Assembly (NCBI RefSeq): GCF_004028235.1
Contig: NZ_CP035037.1
Span: 1-64,000 of the forward strand
From: Leucobacter muris
GTDB taxonomy: Bacteria > Actinomycetota > Actinomycetes > Actinomycetales > Microbacteriaceae
Direction of reading: 5' to 3'
Length of the DNA: 64,000 nt
A program made the position numbers and the translations under genes. The notes beneath the pieces were generated by a model. The model did not search any database. It was given only the letters and a program-made list of their open reading frames with translations, and was not told where the DNA came from. Positions 20,185-29,670 of the stretch are shown here, piece by piece (within the stretch, counting starts at the first letter, position 1; each line of letters opens with the position of its first letter).

Positions 20185-20966
20185 TGATGGAGACCCGCGA
20201 CAGGCGCGGCCGACGCCGACAGGCCAGACTGAGCCCGCTGACCGTGATCGGCGAACTGCTGCTGCTCGGCGGCCTCGGCGTGCTGGGCTACATCATCTGG
20301 CAGCCCTGGCACACCGGGGTGGGCGTCACCGCGAAGCAGGCGGAGCTCTCCGAGAGCGACTCCGCCCGATGGGACGCCGAGCACACGGCGCAGCCCTACG
20401 ACGGCGTCGTGCCCGTCACCGCGCGGCCGGCGTCCGCAGAGGTGTTCGGCGTGCTGCGCGTGCCGGCCTTCGGCACCGCCTACGCGAACCGGGTGGCCGA
20501 GACGACCGACTGGTGGACCGTGCTCAACCTCGACGACAAGGGCATCGGCCACTACGAAGACACGCAGATGCCGGGCGAGCCCGGCAACGTCGCTCTGGCC
20601 GGGCATCGATCCGGCCCCCTCATCAACTCGTTCCGCGAGGTCATGAACCTGCGCGTGGGCGATCCCCTCTTCCTCGAGACCGCCGACGGCTGGTACACCT
20701 ACCGCTTCCGAAACATCGAGTACGTGCTGCCCGACGCGGGCGACGTGCTCAACCCCTTCCCGCGGCTCGAGGGAGAGCCGGGCACCGACCAGATCCTCAC
20801 GCTCACCACCTGCCACCCCAAGTGGGCGGGCAGCGACGAGCGCGCCATCGCCTACTCGGTGTTCGAGTCGTTCCAGCCGCGCGCCGACGGGCCGCCCGCC
20901 GAACTGCTCGAGCTGAACCCCACCATGGAGGGCCACCAGGCCCTGAGAGGAGATCAGGAAAGCTGA
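20184..20966 (+). CDS. Class E sortase
   Basis: A 260-residue membrane transpeptidase that anchors sorting-signal proteins to the cell wall. A basic N terminus and one membrane helix (about 20-40, LSPLTVIGELLLLGGLGVLGY) precede the sortase beta-barrel. Catalytic His is in LAGHRSGP near 137, catalytic Cys in TLTTCHPKW near 208, with an Arg nearby in DERAIAYS. Actinobacterial class E sortases recognise LAXTG-like motifs. GTG 20184 or ATG 20187 is the start. A small membrane protein overlaps its stop, and a glutaminase gene follows. Confidence 0.92.
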   Translation: MMETRDRRGRRRQARLSPLTVIGELLLLGGLGVLGYIIWQPWHTGVGVTAKQAELSESDSARWDAEHTAQPYDGVVPVTARPASAEVFGVLRVPAFGTAYANRVAETTDWWTVLNLDDKGIGHYEDTQMPGEPGNVALAGHRSGPLINSFREVMNLRVGDPLFLETADGWYTYRFRNIEYVLPDAGDVLNPFPRLEGEPGTDQILTLTTCHPKWAGSDERAIAYSVFESFQPRADGPPAELLELNPTMEGHQALRGDQES

Positions 20967-21127
20967 TGTTCTCCCTGCTCTGGCGTTTCTTCCCGGGCCC
21001 CGCCTGGCTGCGGGTGATCGTGCTGCTGCTCGCGGCCGCCGCGCTCGTCTACGCGCTCATCGCCTACGTCTACCCGTGGGTGGCAATCGAATTCCTCGAA
21101 CCGGAAGAGGTGACGGTCGGAACATGA
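20966..21127 (+). CDS. Small membrane protein, 53 residues
   Basis: A short frame beginning MFSLLWRFFPGPAWLRVIVL whose ATG overlaps the sortase stop (TGATG) and has AGAGGAGA upstream. It has one membrane helix (about 17-38) and an acidic end (EFLEPEEVTVGT). Its stop overlaps the next ATG (ATGA), so it is translationally sandwiched between sortase and glutaminase genes. Similar tiny proteins are found at this place in related genomes as far as I recall; no function is known. Confidence 0.75.
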   Translation: MFSLLWRFFPGPAWLRVIVLLLAAAALVYALIAYVYPWVAIEFLEPEEVTVGT

Positions 21128-21759
21128 CGAACATCCTGATCATCGACAACTACGACAGCTTCGTCTACACGCTCAACGGGTACCTGCAGCAGTTGGGCGC
21201 CACGACGCGGGTGATCCGCAACGACGAGGTGAGCACGGGCGAACTCGAGCAGCTCGCCGCGCAGTACGACGGGGTGCTCATCTCTCCGGGCCCCGGCATG
21301 CCGACCGACGCCGGCGTCTCGATCCCGATGGTGAGCATCGCACTGCGCGCCGGCGTTCCCGTGCTGGGCGTCTGCCTGGGCCACCAGGCCATCGCCGAGG
21401 CGCTCGGAGCGACCGTCACCCACGCCGACGAGCTGATGCACGGCAAGATCTCGCGCGTGCGCCACTCGGGCGACTCGTTCTTCGAGGGCGTCGCCCCCGA
21501 GTTCAACGCCACCCGCTACCACTCGCTCGCCGTGGTGCGCGCCACCGTGCCCGACAGCCTCGTGGTCACCGCCGAGACCGCCAGTGGCATCGTGATGGCG
21601 CTGCGCCACCGCGAGCTGCCGATCTACGGCGTGCAGTACCACCCCGAGTCGGTGCTCACCGAGGGCGGCTACCAGCAGCTCGGCAACTGGCTGGCCGTCG
21701 TCGGCCTGCCGAACGCCGCCGTCATCGCTCAGAGCCTCTCTCCGCTGCTCAAGGCCTGA
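21124..21759 (+). CDS. pabA: Anthranilate/aminodeoxychorismate synthase glutaminase subunit
   Basis: A 211-residue class I glutamine amidotransferase that supplies ammonia for p-aminobenzoate (folate) or anthranilate (tryptophan) synthesis. The N terminus ILIIDNYDSFVYT is diagnostic. The catalytic Cys is in GVCLGHQAIAE near 80 and the His/Glu pair in YHPESVLTEGG near 175. Sequence does not separate PabA from TrpG; the lack of trp genes nearby makes PabA or a dual role more likely. It ends the sortase operon and is followed by a strong terminator. Confidence 0.92.
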   Translation: MTNILIIDNYDSFVYTLNGYLQQLGATTRVIRNDEVSTGELEQLAAQYDGVLISPGPGMPTDAGVSIPMVSIALRAGVPVLGVCLGHQAIAEALGATVTHADELMHGKISRVRHSGDSFFEGVAPEFNATRYHSLAVVRATVPDSLVVTAETASGIVMALRHRELPIYGVQYHPESVLTEGGYQQLGNWLAVVGLPNAAVIAQSLSPLLKA

Positions 21760-21806
21760 GCCCGGCGGCCGCCCCGAACCCCTCGCGGGCGCGCCGCGCG
21801 AACGAG

Positions 21807-21840
21807 TCGAGGCCCGGATCCCAAGGGATCCGGGCCTCGA
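21807..21840. terminator. Perfect 16-bp stem between pabA and pknB
   Basis: TCGAGGCCCGGATCCC (21807-21822) and GGGATCCGGGCCTCGA (21825-21840) are exact complements around AA. It serves the convergent pabA and pknB transcripts; no T run is present. Confidence 0.85.
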
Positions 21841-21863
21841 CCGTGTGCGGCGCAGGGCGCGGG

Positions 21864-23576
21864 CTACGCCGCGCAGTACTTGATCTCGACCGAGGAGCCC
21901 TGCTGCTGCTCGCCCATGAGCGTCTGCCCGTTCACCGGGTAGTTGCCCTGGGACGGGCAGGTGTCGGGCGTGTAGGTGACATCGAGGCCGAGGCCGTCGA
22001 TCATCGACCGCGCGATGTCGAGCGGCTGACCGATCACCTCGGGGATCTGCACCTTGCCGCTCGAGATCCTGAGCTCGACGCTCGAACCCGACTGCAGCTC
22101 GGTGCCGGGAGCCGGGATGACCTCGAGCACGCGGTTGGCCGGTGAGAGCGGATCGTCGACGCTCGTGACGAGGCCGACGGTGAGGCCCAGGTCGGCCAGC
22201 GTCTGCTTGTAGTCCTCGGCGTTCATGCGATCGATGTCGGGCACCTCGGCCGTCACGGGCCCGGTGGAGACGTAGAGGGTGACCTTGTCGCCGCGGCTGA
22301 GCATGGTGCCCGCCTCGGGGTCGGTCGAGATGATGTGCCCGGCGGCGATGTCGTCGCTCGTCTGCTCGATCGGGATCGCCGTGAGGTCGTGCTCGCTCAG
22401 CAGTGTGATGGCCGCCTCGCGCTCGAGATCGACGAGCTGCGGCACCTCGCGGGAGGTGTCGGGCAGGAATGTCTGCGGGGCGAGCGTCACCAGCCAGAAG
22501 ACGACCGCGATGATGATGGCGCCGATGGTGAGGATCGCCGCCCAGGTCCACATGACCGGGGGCCGGCTCTGGGTGCGCGCGCCGCCGCCGCCCTCGGCGA
22601 GCTGCCGAAGCGCGAGATCCGACTCCGTCACCTCGTTGCCGCCGGTGAACAGCACCGTCTCGGGCTGCTGCAGCACGAGCTTCGGCATCTGGCCGTTCGC
22701 GGCGAGTCGCAGCGCGTCGCGGAACTCGGACGCCGACTGGAATCGCTTGGCGCGATCCTTCGCGAGGCCGTAGAGCACCACCCGGTCGAGCTCGGGCGTG
22801 ACCTCGGGCTTGCGATCGCTGGGCGCCTGCGGGCGCTCGCTCACGTGCTGGTAGGCCACGGCCACCGCGGTGTCGCCGCGGAAGGGGACGTCGCCCGTCA
22901 GCAGCTCGTAGAGCAGCACCGCCGTCGAGTAGAGGTCGGTGCGCGCGTCGATCGACTCGCCCTTGGCCTGCTCGGGCGAGAAGTACGCCGCGGTTCCGAG
23001 GATGGCGGTGGTCTGCTGCAGCGTCGACGAGGTCTCGGAGACCGCGCGCGCGATGCCGAAGTCCATCACCTTGACCTGACCGGTCTTGGTGATCATGATG
23101 TTCGCCGGTTTGATGTCGCGGTGCACGATGCCGGCCCGGTGCGAGTACTCGAGGGCGGTCAGCACCGAGTCGACGACGCGGCACGCTTCCGTCTGCGAGA
23201 GCGCGCCCTCGGAGACCAGCTGGCGCAGGTTTCTGCCCACGACGTACTCCATGACGATGAAGGGCAGGCGCTTCGGCCCGTCGGCGGTCTGAATCAGATC
23301 GTCGCCGGCGTCGAAGACGCGCACCACGGTGGGGTGCGCCATGCGGGACGCCGACTGTGCCTCCTGGCGGAAGCGGGAGCGGAACTCCTCATCGCCGGCC
23401 AGATCCGCCTTCATCACCTTGATGGCGACCTGCCGCCCGAGCTTCGTGTCCGTGCCGCGGTAGACCGTGGCCATGCCACCCTGGCCGACGAACTCCCCGA
23501 TGGCGTAGCGCCCGGCGAGGATGCGCTGTTCGCCGCCACTTGGCGTCTCCGGCATGTCCACCTCTTCCGTGCTCAT
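21864..23576 (-). CDS. pknB: PASTA-domain Ser/Thr kinase PknB
   Basis: A 570-residue membrane kinase that senses peptidoglycan fragments and phosphorylates growth and division proteins. The kinase domain (24-285) has the Gly loop GQGGMATVYR, catalytic Lys in VAIKVMK, HRDIKPANI near 152 and DFGIAR. A membrane helix lies near 345-367 (WTWAAILTIGAIIIAVVFWL). The extracellular part contains three PASTA repeats, with two Cys in the last (DTCPSQG and the KYC end) that could pair. It is the last gene of the minus-strand cluster, 66 nt after pknA. Confidence 0.96.
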   Translation of the reverse strand: MSTEEVDMPETPSGGEQRILAGRYAIGEFVGQGGMATVYRGTDTKLGRQVAIKVMKADLAGDEEFRSRFRQEAQSASRMAHPTVVRVFDAGDDLIQTADGPKRLPFIVMEYVVGRNLRQLVSEGALSQTEACRVVDSVLTALEYSHRAGIVHRDIKPANIMITKTGQVKVMDFGIARAVSETSSTLQQTTAILGTAAYFSPEQAKGESIDARTDLYSTAVLLYELLTGDVPFRGDTAVAVAYQHVSERPQAPSDRKPEVTPELDRVVLYGLAKDRAKRFQSASEFRDALRLAANGQMPKLVLQQPETVLFTGGNEVTESDLALRQLAEGGGGARTQSRPPVMWTWAAILTIGAIIIAVVFWLVTLAPQTFLPDTSREVPQLVDLEREAAITLLSEHDLTAIPIEQTSDDIAAGHIISTDPEAGTMLSRGDKVTLYVSTGPVTAEVPDIDRMNAEDYKQTLADLGLTVGLVTSVDDPLSPANRVLEVIPAPGTELQSGSSVELRISSGKVQIPEVIGQPLDIARSMIDGLGLDVTYTPDTCPSQGNYPVNGQTLMGEQQQGSSVEIKYCAA

Positions 23577-23642
23577 AGATGTTCCAAGTGTATAGGGACA
23601 CGTGCTGAGTAAGACCTCGCAGCGCGGGTCGTCTCAGCGGTT

Positions 23643-25415
23643 CTACTGCCCGTCGGACCCGCCGGATCCGCCGGATCCGCCGCCGCCCTCGGCGGGCGGC
23701 GCCTTGACGGTCACGACGAGCGGCGGCGATGCGGGGGCCTCGCGCACGACGCCCACGCTGTTCTGGCAGGTCGCCGAGTAGGTGATGCTGATCGAGCCGT
23801 TCTCGGCGCCCGGGCTCAGCGTCTCGGCCTGCAGGTTCGCGACGGCGCCGGACACGCCCGCGAGCGATCCCGACCCGGTGACGCTCACCGAGTAGTTCTG
23901 CACCGTGAAGTTGGTGGGGCAGAAGCTCTGCGCGGTCGCGAGCTGCACCGTGAAGGCCTGTCCCGAGTTGACCTCGCTGCGATCGCTGGTCGGCGCCGCC
24001 GGCTGCCCGGCCTGACCGAACGCCACGTTGTAGGTGAGGGTGATCGGCTGGTCGAAGGGCACCTTGGGGCCCGTCGGGTTGACCGCGGTGACGAGGCCGA
24101 CCTGATCGTCGGGAGCTGCGTTGCCCTCCTGCGGGCTGACGTTCGAGAAGCCGAGGCCGTTGAGGTACCCCACGGCCTCCTCGATGTTCATGCCGATGAG
24201 CTCTCTGTCGTCGACGACGCCTGTGGTGGGCGCCTTCGTGGTGGTCGGCTTCTTCGTGGTGGTCTTCGGGGTGCTCGTGGTGGTGGCCGGCTTCTCCCCG
24301 CTGTTCTGGTTCATCAGCGCGACGGCGGTGCCGACGCCGATGATGAGCAGCAGCGCGAGCAGCGTGATGAGCGGCCACGTCCACGGGCTGCGCTTCTTCT
24401 TGCGAGGCTGCTCGTCGGCGCCCTCCTCGACGGGGTCGGCCGTGAGGTCGGCGGCGGCGCCCGGGCCGGCGAGCGCGGTCGTCTGCGGCAGCGCGGTCGT
24501 CGCGGCGTCCATCGTCTGCGTCTGCTGCGGCAGCGCCGTGGTGGCGGGCTCGGCCTCGCCCAGCACCTGCGGCACGTAGCTCGCGGCGAGGCGCACGTCG
24601 CCGCGGTGCAGGGCCGTCGCGGCCTGCGCGAGCTTCGCCGCGGTCTGCGGCCGGCCGGCCGCGTCCTTCGCGAGGCACGCCATCACGAGGTTGCGCACGG
24701 GCTCCGGCACGTCGGCCGGCAGATCCGGCGGGGTGTCGTTGATCTGCGCCATCGCGATCGCGACCTGCGACTCGCCCGTGAAGGGGCGCTTGCCTGCGAG
24801 GCACTCGTAGGCCACGACGCCCAGCGAGTAGATGTCGGTCGCCGGGGTGGCGGTGTGACCGCTCGCCTGCTCGGGCGCGAGGTACTGCACCGTGCCCATC
24901 ACCTGACCGGTCGCGGTGAGCGGCACCTGATCGGCGATCCGCGCGATGCCGAAGTCGGTGATCTTCACGCGGCCCTCGGGCGTGATCAGCAGGTTGCCGG
25001 GCTTGATGTCGCGGTGCACGAGGCCGGCGTCGTGGGCGGCCTGCAGCGAGGTGGCGGTCTGCGCCACGATCCCGAGCACGCGGTTGGCGGGCAGCCGGCC
25101 CTCGCGCTCGATGATCGCCGAGAGCGGCTCACCCGGCACGAGCTCCATCACGATGTAGGCGGAGCCCTGCTCCTCGCCGTAATCGAAGACGTTGGCGATG
25201 CCCTCGTGGTTCACGAGCGCGGCGTGGCGGGCCTCGGCGCGGAAGCGCTCGAGGAACCCGGGGTCGCCCATGTACTCGTCCTTGAGGATCTTGATGGCGA
25301 CGGTGCGACCGATGATGCTGTCCGTCGCCTTCCACACCTCGCCCATACCACCGACGGCGATCCTCGAGCTCAGCTCGTAGCGTCCGCCGAATGTGATACC
25401 TGCCGCTGGTCTCAT
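23643..25415 (-). CDS. pknA: Ser/Thr protein kinase, PknA-type with one PASTA-like domain
   Basis: A 590-residue kinase. ATG 25415 overlaps the pbpA stop (ATGA), which fixes the start at MRPAAGITFGGRYELS. Kinase motifs are VGGMGEVWKA near 21, HRDIKPGNL near 134 and DFGIARIA near 155. A Thr/Ala/Gln-rich linker contains many TTALPQ-type stretches. The membrane helix is about 346-368. Outside lies one PASTA-like unit (402-468) and a Ser/Gly-rich C terminus with four Cys. Mycobacterial PknA lacks PASTA domains, so this ectodomain is an extended variant. Confidence 0.93.
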   Translation of the reverse strand: MRPAAGITFGGRYELSSRIAVGGMGEVWKATDSIIGRTVAIKILKDEYMGDPGFLERFRAEARHAALVNHEGIANVFDYGEEQGSAYIVMELVPGEPLSAIIEREGRLPANRVLGIVAQTATSLQAAHDAGLVHRDIKPGNLLITPEGRVKITDFGIARIADQVPLTATGQVMGTVQYLAPEQASGHTATPATDIYSLGVVAYECLAGKRPFTGESQVAIAMAQINDTPPDLPADVPEPVRNLVMACLAKDAAGRPQTAAKLAQAATALHRGDVRLAASYVPQVLGEAEPATTALPQQTQTMDAATTALPQTTALAGPGAAADLTADPVEEGADEQPRKKKRSPWTWPLITLLALLLIIGVGTAVALMNQNSGEKPATTTSTPKTTTKKPTTTKAPTTGVVDDRELIGMNIEEAVGYLNGLGFSNVSPQEGNAAPDDQVGLVTAVNPTGPKVPFDQPITLTYNVAFGQAGQPAAPTSDRSEVNSGQAFTVQLATAQSFCPTNFTVQNYSVSVTGSGSLAGVSGAVANLQAETLSPGAENGSISITYSATCQNSVGVVREAPASPPLVVTVKAPPAEGGGGSGGSGGSDGQ

Positions 25416-26899
25416 TCGCTCAACACCGCTTCCATTACTCGTTTTCCGACTGCCGTGGGCAGATCGTACGATCCACCCGCAAAACCATACGCCTCGCCGC
25501 CGCCGTCGGCGACGACCACCGCCACCGCCACCTGCGGGTCGTCGACCGGCGCGAAGCCCGTGAACCACAGGGTGAAGGGCAGGTCGTTGCCCGCCTCATC
25601 CTGCCCGTTCTCGGCCGTACCGGTCTTGCCCGCGACCCGCACGCCCTCGATGCCCGCGTTCTTCGCGAGGCCCTCGGGGTTCGAGACGCCGTGCTCCATC
25701 ATCTCAGCAACCGCATGCGCCGTATCGCTCGAGACGGGCTTCGAGAACTCGGTCGGCGTGAACTCCTTCTCGACGCGCAGATCCGGGGTGATGATCTCGT
25801 CGACGAGGTAGGGGGTCATGACGGTGCCGTCGTTCGCGATACCGGCCGAGACCATCGCGATCTGCAGCGGCGTGGCGCGCACGTCGAGCTGACCGATCGA
25901 CGAGAGCGCCGTGCCGGCCTGGTCGGCGGGGATCGGCGCCTGGCTGGGGGTGACCGAGAGCGGGATCGAGACGTCCTGTCCGAAGCCGAAGGCGTTGGCC
26001 ATGTTCGGCACCTCGTCGCGGTCCATGCTCATCGCGAGCTCGGCGATCGGGATGTTGCAGGAGAGCACGATCGCCTGCTCGAGCGTGGCCTTCGCGCCCG
26101 AGCCGCAGGTGGTGCGGGAGGCGTTCTGCATCACCGCGGTCGACTGCGGCAGCGTGAGCTGCGCCGGGTTGTCGAACTCCGTGGCTGGGGTCGCGGCGCC
26201 GGCCTCGATGGCGGCCGCGGCGACGAGCAGCTTGTAGACGGAGCCCGGGTGGTAGAGGTCGCCCGCGATCGCGCGGTTCTGCAGCGGCTGGGACGGCTCG
26301 TCCTCGAGCTGCCGGTAGTTCGCGATGATCTCGGCGTCGTTGTTCGTCGAGAGCAGGTTCGGATCGTAGCCGGGCGTCGAGACGAGCGCGAGGATGCGGC
26401 CCGTCTTCGGCTCGATCGCCACGACCGCGCCCTCGAAGCCGCTCTCGTTCATCGCGGCGGCGGCGGCCTCCTGCACCGCCGGGTCGATCGTGGTCTCGAC
26501 CGAGCTGCCCTGCGGCTCCACGCCGTTGAGGGTGTTCATGATGCGGGTGAAGAACTGCGCGTTGCCGATGCCCGACAGATCCTGGTTCATCGCGGCCTCG
26601 AGGCCGGAGGCGCCCTGCAGATGCGAGAAGTAGCCCGTGATGGGGGCGTAGAGGGGGCCGTTCGAGTACTGGCGCACGAACCGGTACGAGTCGCCCGTGG
26701 GCGTCGAGTACGCGACGGGCTCGCCGCCGACCAGGATCGAGCCGCGCTCGACCTTGTAGCCGTTCTTGATGGTGCGCCCGTTGAGCTCGTTCGCGCGCAG
26801 CTCGTCGGCCTGCACGAACTGGATCATCGTGACGGCGAAGAACAGCACTAGGAACATGGCGAACACGGTGCGGGTGATGAACTTGAGCTGCTTGTTCAC
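25412..26899 (-). CDS. pbpA: Penicillin-binding protein (transpeptidase), PbpA type
   Basis: A 495-residue class B penicillin-binding protein that cross-links peptidoglycan, partner of the adjacent SEDS glycosyltransferase. The start is GTG 26899, overlapping the rodA stop (GTGA). There is a membrane anchor at 10-30 (RTVFAMFLVLFFAVTMIQF). The acyl-serine motif SVYK is at 220-223, SCN at 280-282 and KTG at 425-427, so all three active-site motifs are intact. It is regulated by the downstream kinases by analogy with mycobacterial PbpA. Confidence 0.96.
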   Translation of the reverse strand: MNKQLKFITRTVFAMFLVLFFAVTMIQFVQADELRANELNGRTIKNGYKVERGSILVGGEPVAYSTPTGDSYRFVRQYSNGPLYAPITGYFSHLQGASGLEAAMNQDLSGIGNAQFFTRIMNTLNGVEPQGSSVETTIDPAVQEAAAAAMNESGFEGAVVAIEPKTGRILALVSTPGYDPNLLSTNNDAEIIANYRQLEDEPSQPLQNRAIAGDLYHPGSVYKLLVAAAAIEAGAATPATEFDNPAQLTLPQSTAVMQNASRTTCGSGAKATLEQAIVLSCNIPIAELAMSMDRDEVPNMANAFGFGQDVSIPLSVTPSQAPIPADQAGTALSSIGQLDVRATPLQIAMVSAGIANDGTVMTPYLVDEIITPDLRVEKEFTPTEFSKPVSSDTAHAVAEMMEHGVSNPEGLAKNAGIEGVRVAGKTGTAENGQDEAGNDLPFTLWFTGFAPVDDPQVAVAVVVADGGGEAYGFAGGSYDLPTAVGKRVMEAVLSE

Positions 26900-28305
26900 G
26901 AGCGGATCACCAGCTTCGGTCGGTTGCGCACGGAGTTCGAGAGCAGGATCAGCAGTGCGATGATGATCCAGTTCGACACGAGGGAGGAGCCGCCGGCCGC
27001 GAGGAACGGTGCCGTCAGGCCGGTCAGCGGGATCACGCGGGTCACGCCGCCGACCACGATGAACACCTGCAGGGCGATCGTGAAGGCGAGGCCTGACGCG
27101 AGCAGCTTGCCGAAGTCGTCCTGGCCGGCGAAGCCGATCCGAAGCCCGCGTCCCACGAGCAGCAGGTAGGCGGCGAGGATGACGAACAGGCCGATGAGGC
27201 CGAGCTCTTCGCCCAGGCTCGGGATGATGTAGTCGCTCTGCGCGAGGGGGGTGTCGTTCGGGTAGCCCTGCCCGAGGCCCGTGCCGGTCATGCCGCCGTT
27301 CGCCATGCCGAACAGGCCCTGCACCATCTGGTGGCTCGCCCCGTAGGGGTCGGCGAACGGGTCGAGCCAGTTCGCGAATCGGCGGTTCACGTACTCGAGG
27401 GCCTGGCTGGCGACGAGGCCGCCAACGAGGAACAGGCCGACGCCCAGGATGATCCAGCCGACGCGGCCCGTCGCGAGGTACAGCATCGACAGGAACAGGC
27501 CGAAGTAGAGCAGCGAGGTGCCGAGGTCGCGCTGGAACACGAGCACGGACATCGCGGCGAGCCAGAACACGAGCAGCGGGCCGAGATCCCGGCCCCGCGG
27601 GAAGCGGATGCCGAGGAACTTCTTGCCCACCATCGCGAGCGAGTCGCGGTTGCGCACCAGGTAGCCCGCGAAGAAGACCGCGAGCAGGATCTTCGCGATC
27701 TCGCCCGGCTGGAACGAGAACGAGCCGATGTGGATCCACACCCGAGCGCCGTTGATCTCCTGGCCGATGCCCGGCAGCATGGGCAGCAGCAGCAGGATCA
27801 CCGCGCCGAGCCCGGTGAGGTAGGTGTAGCGGAAGAGCACCAGGTGGTTGCGGATCACGGCGAGCACCGCGATCGCGGCGACCACGGCCACGGTCGACCA
27901 GACGAGCTGGCGCACCGACGTCGACTCCCAGCCCGAGACGGAGCGAGCCAGGTCGATGCGATAGATCATCGCGACGCCGACGAGGTTGAGGAGCGTCGCG
28001 ATCGGCATGATGAGCGGATCGGCGTCGGGGGCGATGCGGCGGATCGTGATGTGCAGCGCGAACAGCGCGATGAGGAAGAGCGCCCCGGTGGGCAGCAGGG
28101 TCGTGGTGACCCGCCCGAGCACGGTGAGGTCGACGATCACGATCGCGGCGATCCCGACCGCCATCGCGAACAGCACCAGCGAGAGCTCGAGGCCGAGCAG
28201 CTTGCGAGGGGCGCGCAGCGCGGTGATGCGCTGCAGCACCGTCTCGCTGGTGCGGGTCTTCTCGAAGGTGCGCGGTTCCTTGGCCGCGCCGCGGGCGTCA
28301 CTCAT
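26896..28305 (-). CDS. rodA: FtsW/RodA/SpoVE family cell-cycle protein (SEDS glycosyltransferase)
   Basis: A 469-residue polytopic protein with about 12 membrane helices. SEDS proteins polymerise lipid II with a cognate class B PBP, here encoded immediately after it. Characteristic stretches include ILLLLPMLPGIGQEINGARVW and PSLGEELGLIGLF, and the SEDS LTAPFLAAGGSSLVSN motif near 430. The N-terminal 35 residues are polar (KEPRTFEKTRTSE). ATG 28305 overlaps the end of pstP by 8 bp. Whether it serves elongation (RodA) or division (FtsW) is not decided by sequence; the operon position matches mycobacterial rodA. Confidence 0.95.
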   Translation of the reverse strand: MSDARGAAKEPRTFEKTRTSETVLQRITALRAPRKLLGLELSLVLFAMAVGIAAIVIVDLTVLGRVTTTLLPTGALFLIALFALHITIRRIAPDADPLIMPIATLLNLVGVAMIYRIDLARSVSGWESTSVRQLVWSTVAVVAAIAVLAVIRNHLVLFRYTYLTGLGAVILLLLPMLPGIGQEINGARVWIHIGSFSFQPGEIAKILLAVFFAGYLVRNRDSLAMVGKKFLGIRFPRGRDLGPLLVFWLAAMSVLVFQRDLGTSLLYFGLFLSMLYLATGRVGWIILGVGLFLVGGLVASQALEYVNRRFANWLDPFADPYGASHQMVQGLFGMANGGMTGTGLGQGYPNDTPLAQSDYIIPSLGEELGLIGLFVILAAYLLLVGRGLRIGFAGQDDFGKLLASGLAFTIALQVFIVVGGVTRVIPLTGLTAPFLAAGGSSLVSNWIIIALLILLSNSVRNRPKLVIRS

Positions 28306-29668
28306 CGTGCACCCCCAGCCTCAGCACGATGTCGCGCGCCTCCTCGAGCGAGCCGGCGCCGAGGGTGCGCTTGACCTGGCGCTGCTCGAGGCCGTCGAGA
28401 TCGGCGAGGGGGATCTCGGTGTCCTCGGCCGTCGAGTAGAGCGAGAACGAGCCGATCTCCTGTTGCACGCCCCGGTAGATGATGACGGTCTCGCCGTCGG
28501 TGCCGACGAAGTAGCGGCTCTGCGTCCACTGGTAGCCGAACAGCAGCGCGCCGCCGATCGCGACCAGCACCGCCACCGCGCCGAGCGCCCACAGCAGGCG
28601 GCGGCGCTTGTTGCGACGCTTCGTCTCTGCCATGAGCTCGGCGAGGTACTCGTCGACGCGGGGCTCGAAGTGGCTCTCCTCGATCTGCGGGGGGCGGCGC
28701 ACGGGACGGCGGCGCCCCATGAGCCGGGTGCGGGCGGTCGTGACGGAGCCGTCGCGGGAGCCGGCCGAGGTCGCCGCGGATCCCGCGAAGCGCCGGTTCG
28801 AGGGGGCCGGCAGGGGCTGCCCGCCCGTGGTGACCTGCCCGACCACGTCGGTGAGCTCGACCGTGTCGGTGGAGGACGCCGAAGAGGGCTCGGCGCTCGG
28901 CGCGCCCTCCTCGGCCCCGTGCGTCTCGGGAGCCGCGGCCTCGGGCACGGTCTCGACGAGCACGACCGTCACGTTGTCGGGTGCGCCGTGCGCGAGACTC
29001 TTGTCGATGAGCGAGTCGACGGCGCCCTGCAGCGAGGTGCGGCGGCGCAGGATCTTCTCGATGTCGGAATCCTCGACGTAGCCGCAGAGGCCGTCGGAGC
29101 AGAGCAGCCAGACGTCGCCGGGGCGGGTGTCGAGCACCTCGGTGTCGACCTGGGGCGAGGCCTCGACGTCGCCGAGCACGCGCATCAGCACCGAGCGGCG
29201 GGGGTGGATCTTCGCCTCGTCCTCGGTGATCTTGCCGCTGTCGACGAGGCGCTGCACGAAGGTGTGATCCTTCGTGATCTGCCGCAGCTCGTTGTCTCGC
29301 AGCAGGTAGAGGCGCGAGTCGCCGATGTGGGCGAGTGCGAGCCGGTCGCCCACGGTGATGAAGCCGGTGAAGGTGGTGCCCATGCCCGCCAGCTCGGGGC
29401 GATCCTTGACGGTGCTGCGCAGTTTGGCGTTGGTGTCGAGGATCGCCGAGCGCAGCGTGTTGGTCGTGGCCTCGGGGCTGCCGGTCGGCGCGACGTCGAA
29501 GTCGGCCATGGTCTTGGCGGCGATGGCCGAGGCGACGTCGCCTCCCGCGTGGCCGCCCATGCCGTCGGCGACGAGGAAGAGGTAGTCGCCCGCGAACCCG
29601 GAATCCTGGTTGTTGGACCGCACCATGCCGACATGCGAGCCGATGGCGCTTTCGTAGCCGACCGTCAC
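28298..29668 (-). CDS. pstP: PP2C-family Ser/Thr protein phosphatase PstP
   Basis: A 456-residue membrane phosphatase that reverses PknA/PknB phosphorylation. The catalytic PP2C domain (1-235) carries the metal motifs MVRSNNQDSG, VADGMGGHAGG and CSDGLCG, then GAPDNVTVVL. A disordered acidic/Pro linker and a basic segment precede one membrane helix near 328-350 (LLWALGAVAVLVAIGGALLF) and a short outer domain. The start is GTG 29668, 2 nt after the fhaB stop; no ATG is available near the conserved beginning. Confidence 0.95.
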   Translation of the reverse strand: MTVGYESAIGSHVGMVRSNNQDSGFAGDYLFLVADGMGGHAGGDVASAIAAKTMADFDVAPTGSPEATTNTLRSAILDTNAKLRSTVKDRPELAGMGTTFTGFITVGDRLALAHIGDSRLYLLRDNELRQITKDHTFVQRLVDSGKITEDEAKIHPRRSVLMRVLGDVEASPQVDTEVLDTRPGDVWLLCSDGLCGYVEDSDIEKILRRRTSLQGAVDSLIDKSLAHGAPDNVTVVLVETVPEAAAPETHGAEEGAPSAEPSSASSTDTVELTDVVGQVTTGGQPLPAPSNRRFAGSAATSAGSRDGSVTTARTRLMGRRRPVRRPPQIEESHFEPRVDEYLAELMAETKRRNKRRRLLWALGAVAVLVAIGGALLFGYQWTQSRYFVGTDGETVIIYRGVQQEIGSFSLYSTAEDTEIPLADLDGLEQRQVKRTLGAGSLEEARDIVLRLGVHDE

Positions 29669-29670
29669 GC

